Source of the DNA: JAVBLW01 sp031553215
GTDB taxonomy: Bacteria; Bacillota_I; Bacilli_A; Acholeplasmatales; Anaeroplasmataceae
NCBI GenBank assembly: GCA_031553215.1
Contig: JAVBLW010000018.1
Coordinates: 1-6,098, forward strand
Reading direction: 5' to 3'
Length of the DNA: 6,098 nt
Part shown: one piece after another, positions 5,967 to 6,098 of the stretch
Numbering within the stretch: the stretch's first letter is position 1
Layout of the letters: every line of letters starts with the position of its first letter
Notes under the pieces: generated by a model
Seen by the model: only the letters and a program-made list of their open reading frames with translations
Database searches by the model: none
What the model was told of the DNA's origin: nothing
Position numbers and translations under genes: made by a program

Positions 5967-6041
5967 CTAAACATTTATGCAAATTCCTAGTATAATAAAG
6001 TTTGCACACCACATTACAAAGGAATGATGATAAATGTTTAG
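5967..6041. repeat. 12-bp perfect inverted repeat over the promoter and start codon of the rightward gene
   Basis: CTAAACATTTAT at 5967-5978 and its exact reverse complement ATAAATGTTTAG at 6030-6041. The left arm contains the candidate -35 hexamer and the right arm contains the start codon. The left arm lies upstream of the likely transcript, so DNA binding is a more likely role than an mRNA hairpin. Confidence 0.5.
5968..5996 (+). promoter_or_regulatory. Candidate promoter of the gene at 6034
   Basis: TAAACA (5968-5973, 4 of 6 consensus positions) and TATAAT (5991-5996) are separated by 17 bases. Transcription would start near 6003, about 30 bases before the ATG at 6034. Confidence 0.5.
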
Positions 6042-6098
6042 CAACTTAATTATAAACGATTTTAAGGAATTATTCAACTTTTTTCAGTTACTTAATTT
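6034..6098 (+). CDS. Start of an unidentified gene, cut by the window edge
   Basis: From the ATG at 6034 the frame stays open to the end (21 codons plus two bases) and reads MFSNLIINDFKELFNFFQLL. It is preceded by AAAGGA (6017-6022) at about 11 bases and by a plausible promoter. An alternative ATG at 6024 closes after five codons and is rejected. Twenty-one residues are too few to identify the family. The upstream repeats would suit either a regulated gene or a transposase near the end of an insertion sequence; I cannot tell which. Confidence 0.5.
   Translation, partial: MFSNLIINDFKELFNFFQLLN

Larger units (their letters stand above)
5766..6033. other. Divergent intergenic region with several repeats, no gene seen
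   Basis: The gap between the CARF-TIR start and the gene at 6034 is 336 bases and very AT-rich. I see no convincing reading frame. It contains the CARF-TIR -35 edge, small palindromes (GTAAT-AA-ATTAC at 5790-5801; ATTTTA-CAATT-TAAAAT at 5811-5827), an 11-bp inverted repeat, a pair of 17-bp direct repeats and a promoter for the rightward gene, each listed separately. Confidence 0.5.

Noticed and set aside
6024..6041. Alternative start ATG at 6024 for the rightward gene
   Set aside because: The frame reads M-M-I-N-V and stops at once, so the ATG at 6034 is the only usable start seen.

Overview
The window looks like a chromosomal accessory region from a low-GC Gram-positive bacterium, most likely a clostridium. 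The evidence is the strongly AT-rich DNA, strong GGAGG-type ribosome binding sites, near-consensus sigma-A promoters, and a long YD-repeat (RHS/WapA-like) surface protein of the type common in Clostridia. The species cannot be named from the sequence alone.

Layout: (1) Bases 2-3408 on the + strand hold a broken RHS/YD-repeat gene. Its N-terminal part (2-352) and its main YD-repeat body (open from 304, first ATG at 352, stop at 3408) lie in different frames. A large central section seems to be missing between them. The body carries two jelly-roll, carbohydrate-binding-like modules between two blocks of YD repeats, and it stops before the conserved RHS core and toxin tip. (2) Bases 3387-4250 on the - strand hold the remnant of an unusual fusion: the C-terminal half of an SMC/RecF-like ABC ATPase joined to a class I methyltransferase domain. 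It has lost its Walker A half at the 5' end and the end of its methyltransferase at the 3' end. The RHS gene and this gene run tail to tail and both break off at about 3397-3408, which marks a rearrangement junction (or an assembly join). (3) Bases 4261-4623 are intergenic, with the ribosome binding site, a candidate promoter and inverted repeats belonging to the ATPase-methyltransferase gene. (4) Bases 4624-5697 on the - strand hold an apparently intact 357-residue protein with an N-terminal CARF-like sensor and a C-terminal TIR-like/deoxyribosyltransferase-like domain. It has its own perfect-consensus promoter. (5) Bases 5766-6033 have no gene but hold several repeats and a promoter that leads into a gene starting at 6034 and cut by the window edge.

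The best candidate for an interesting system is the CARF-TIR-like protein. Its architecture is that of an effector switched on by a cyclic oligonucleotide, as in type III CRISPR signalling, where CARF-TIR effectors attack NAD+. No Cas10, other cas gene, nucleotide cyclase or CRISPR repeat is present here, so the signal must come from elsewhere in the genome or from an unrecognised source. Together with a decayed ATPase-methyltransferase fusion and a decayed polymorphic-toxin-like RHS gene, the region resembles a remodelled conflict or defence island. The functional link between these genes is inference.
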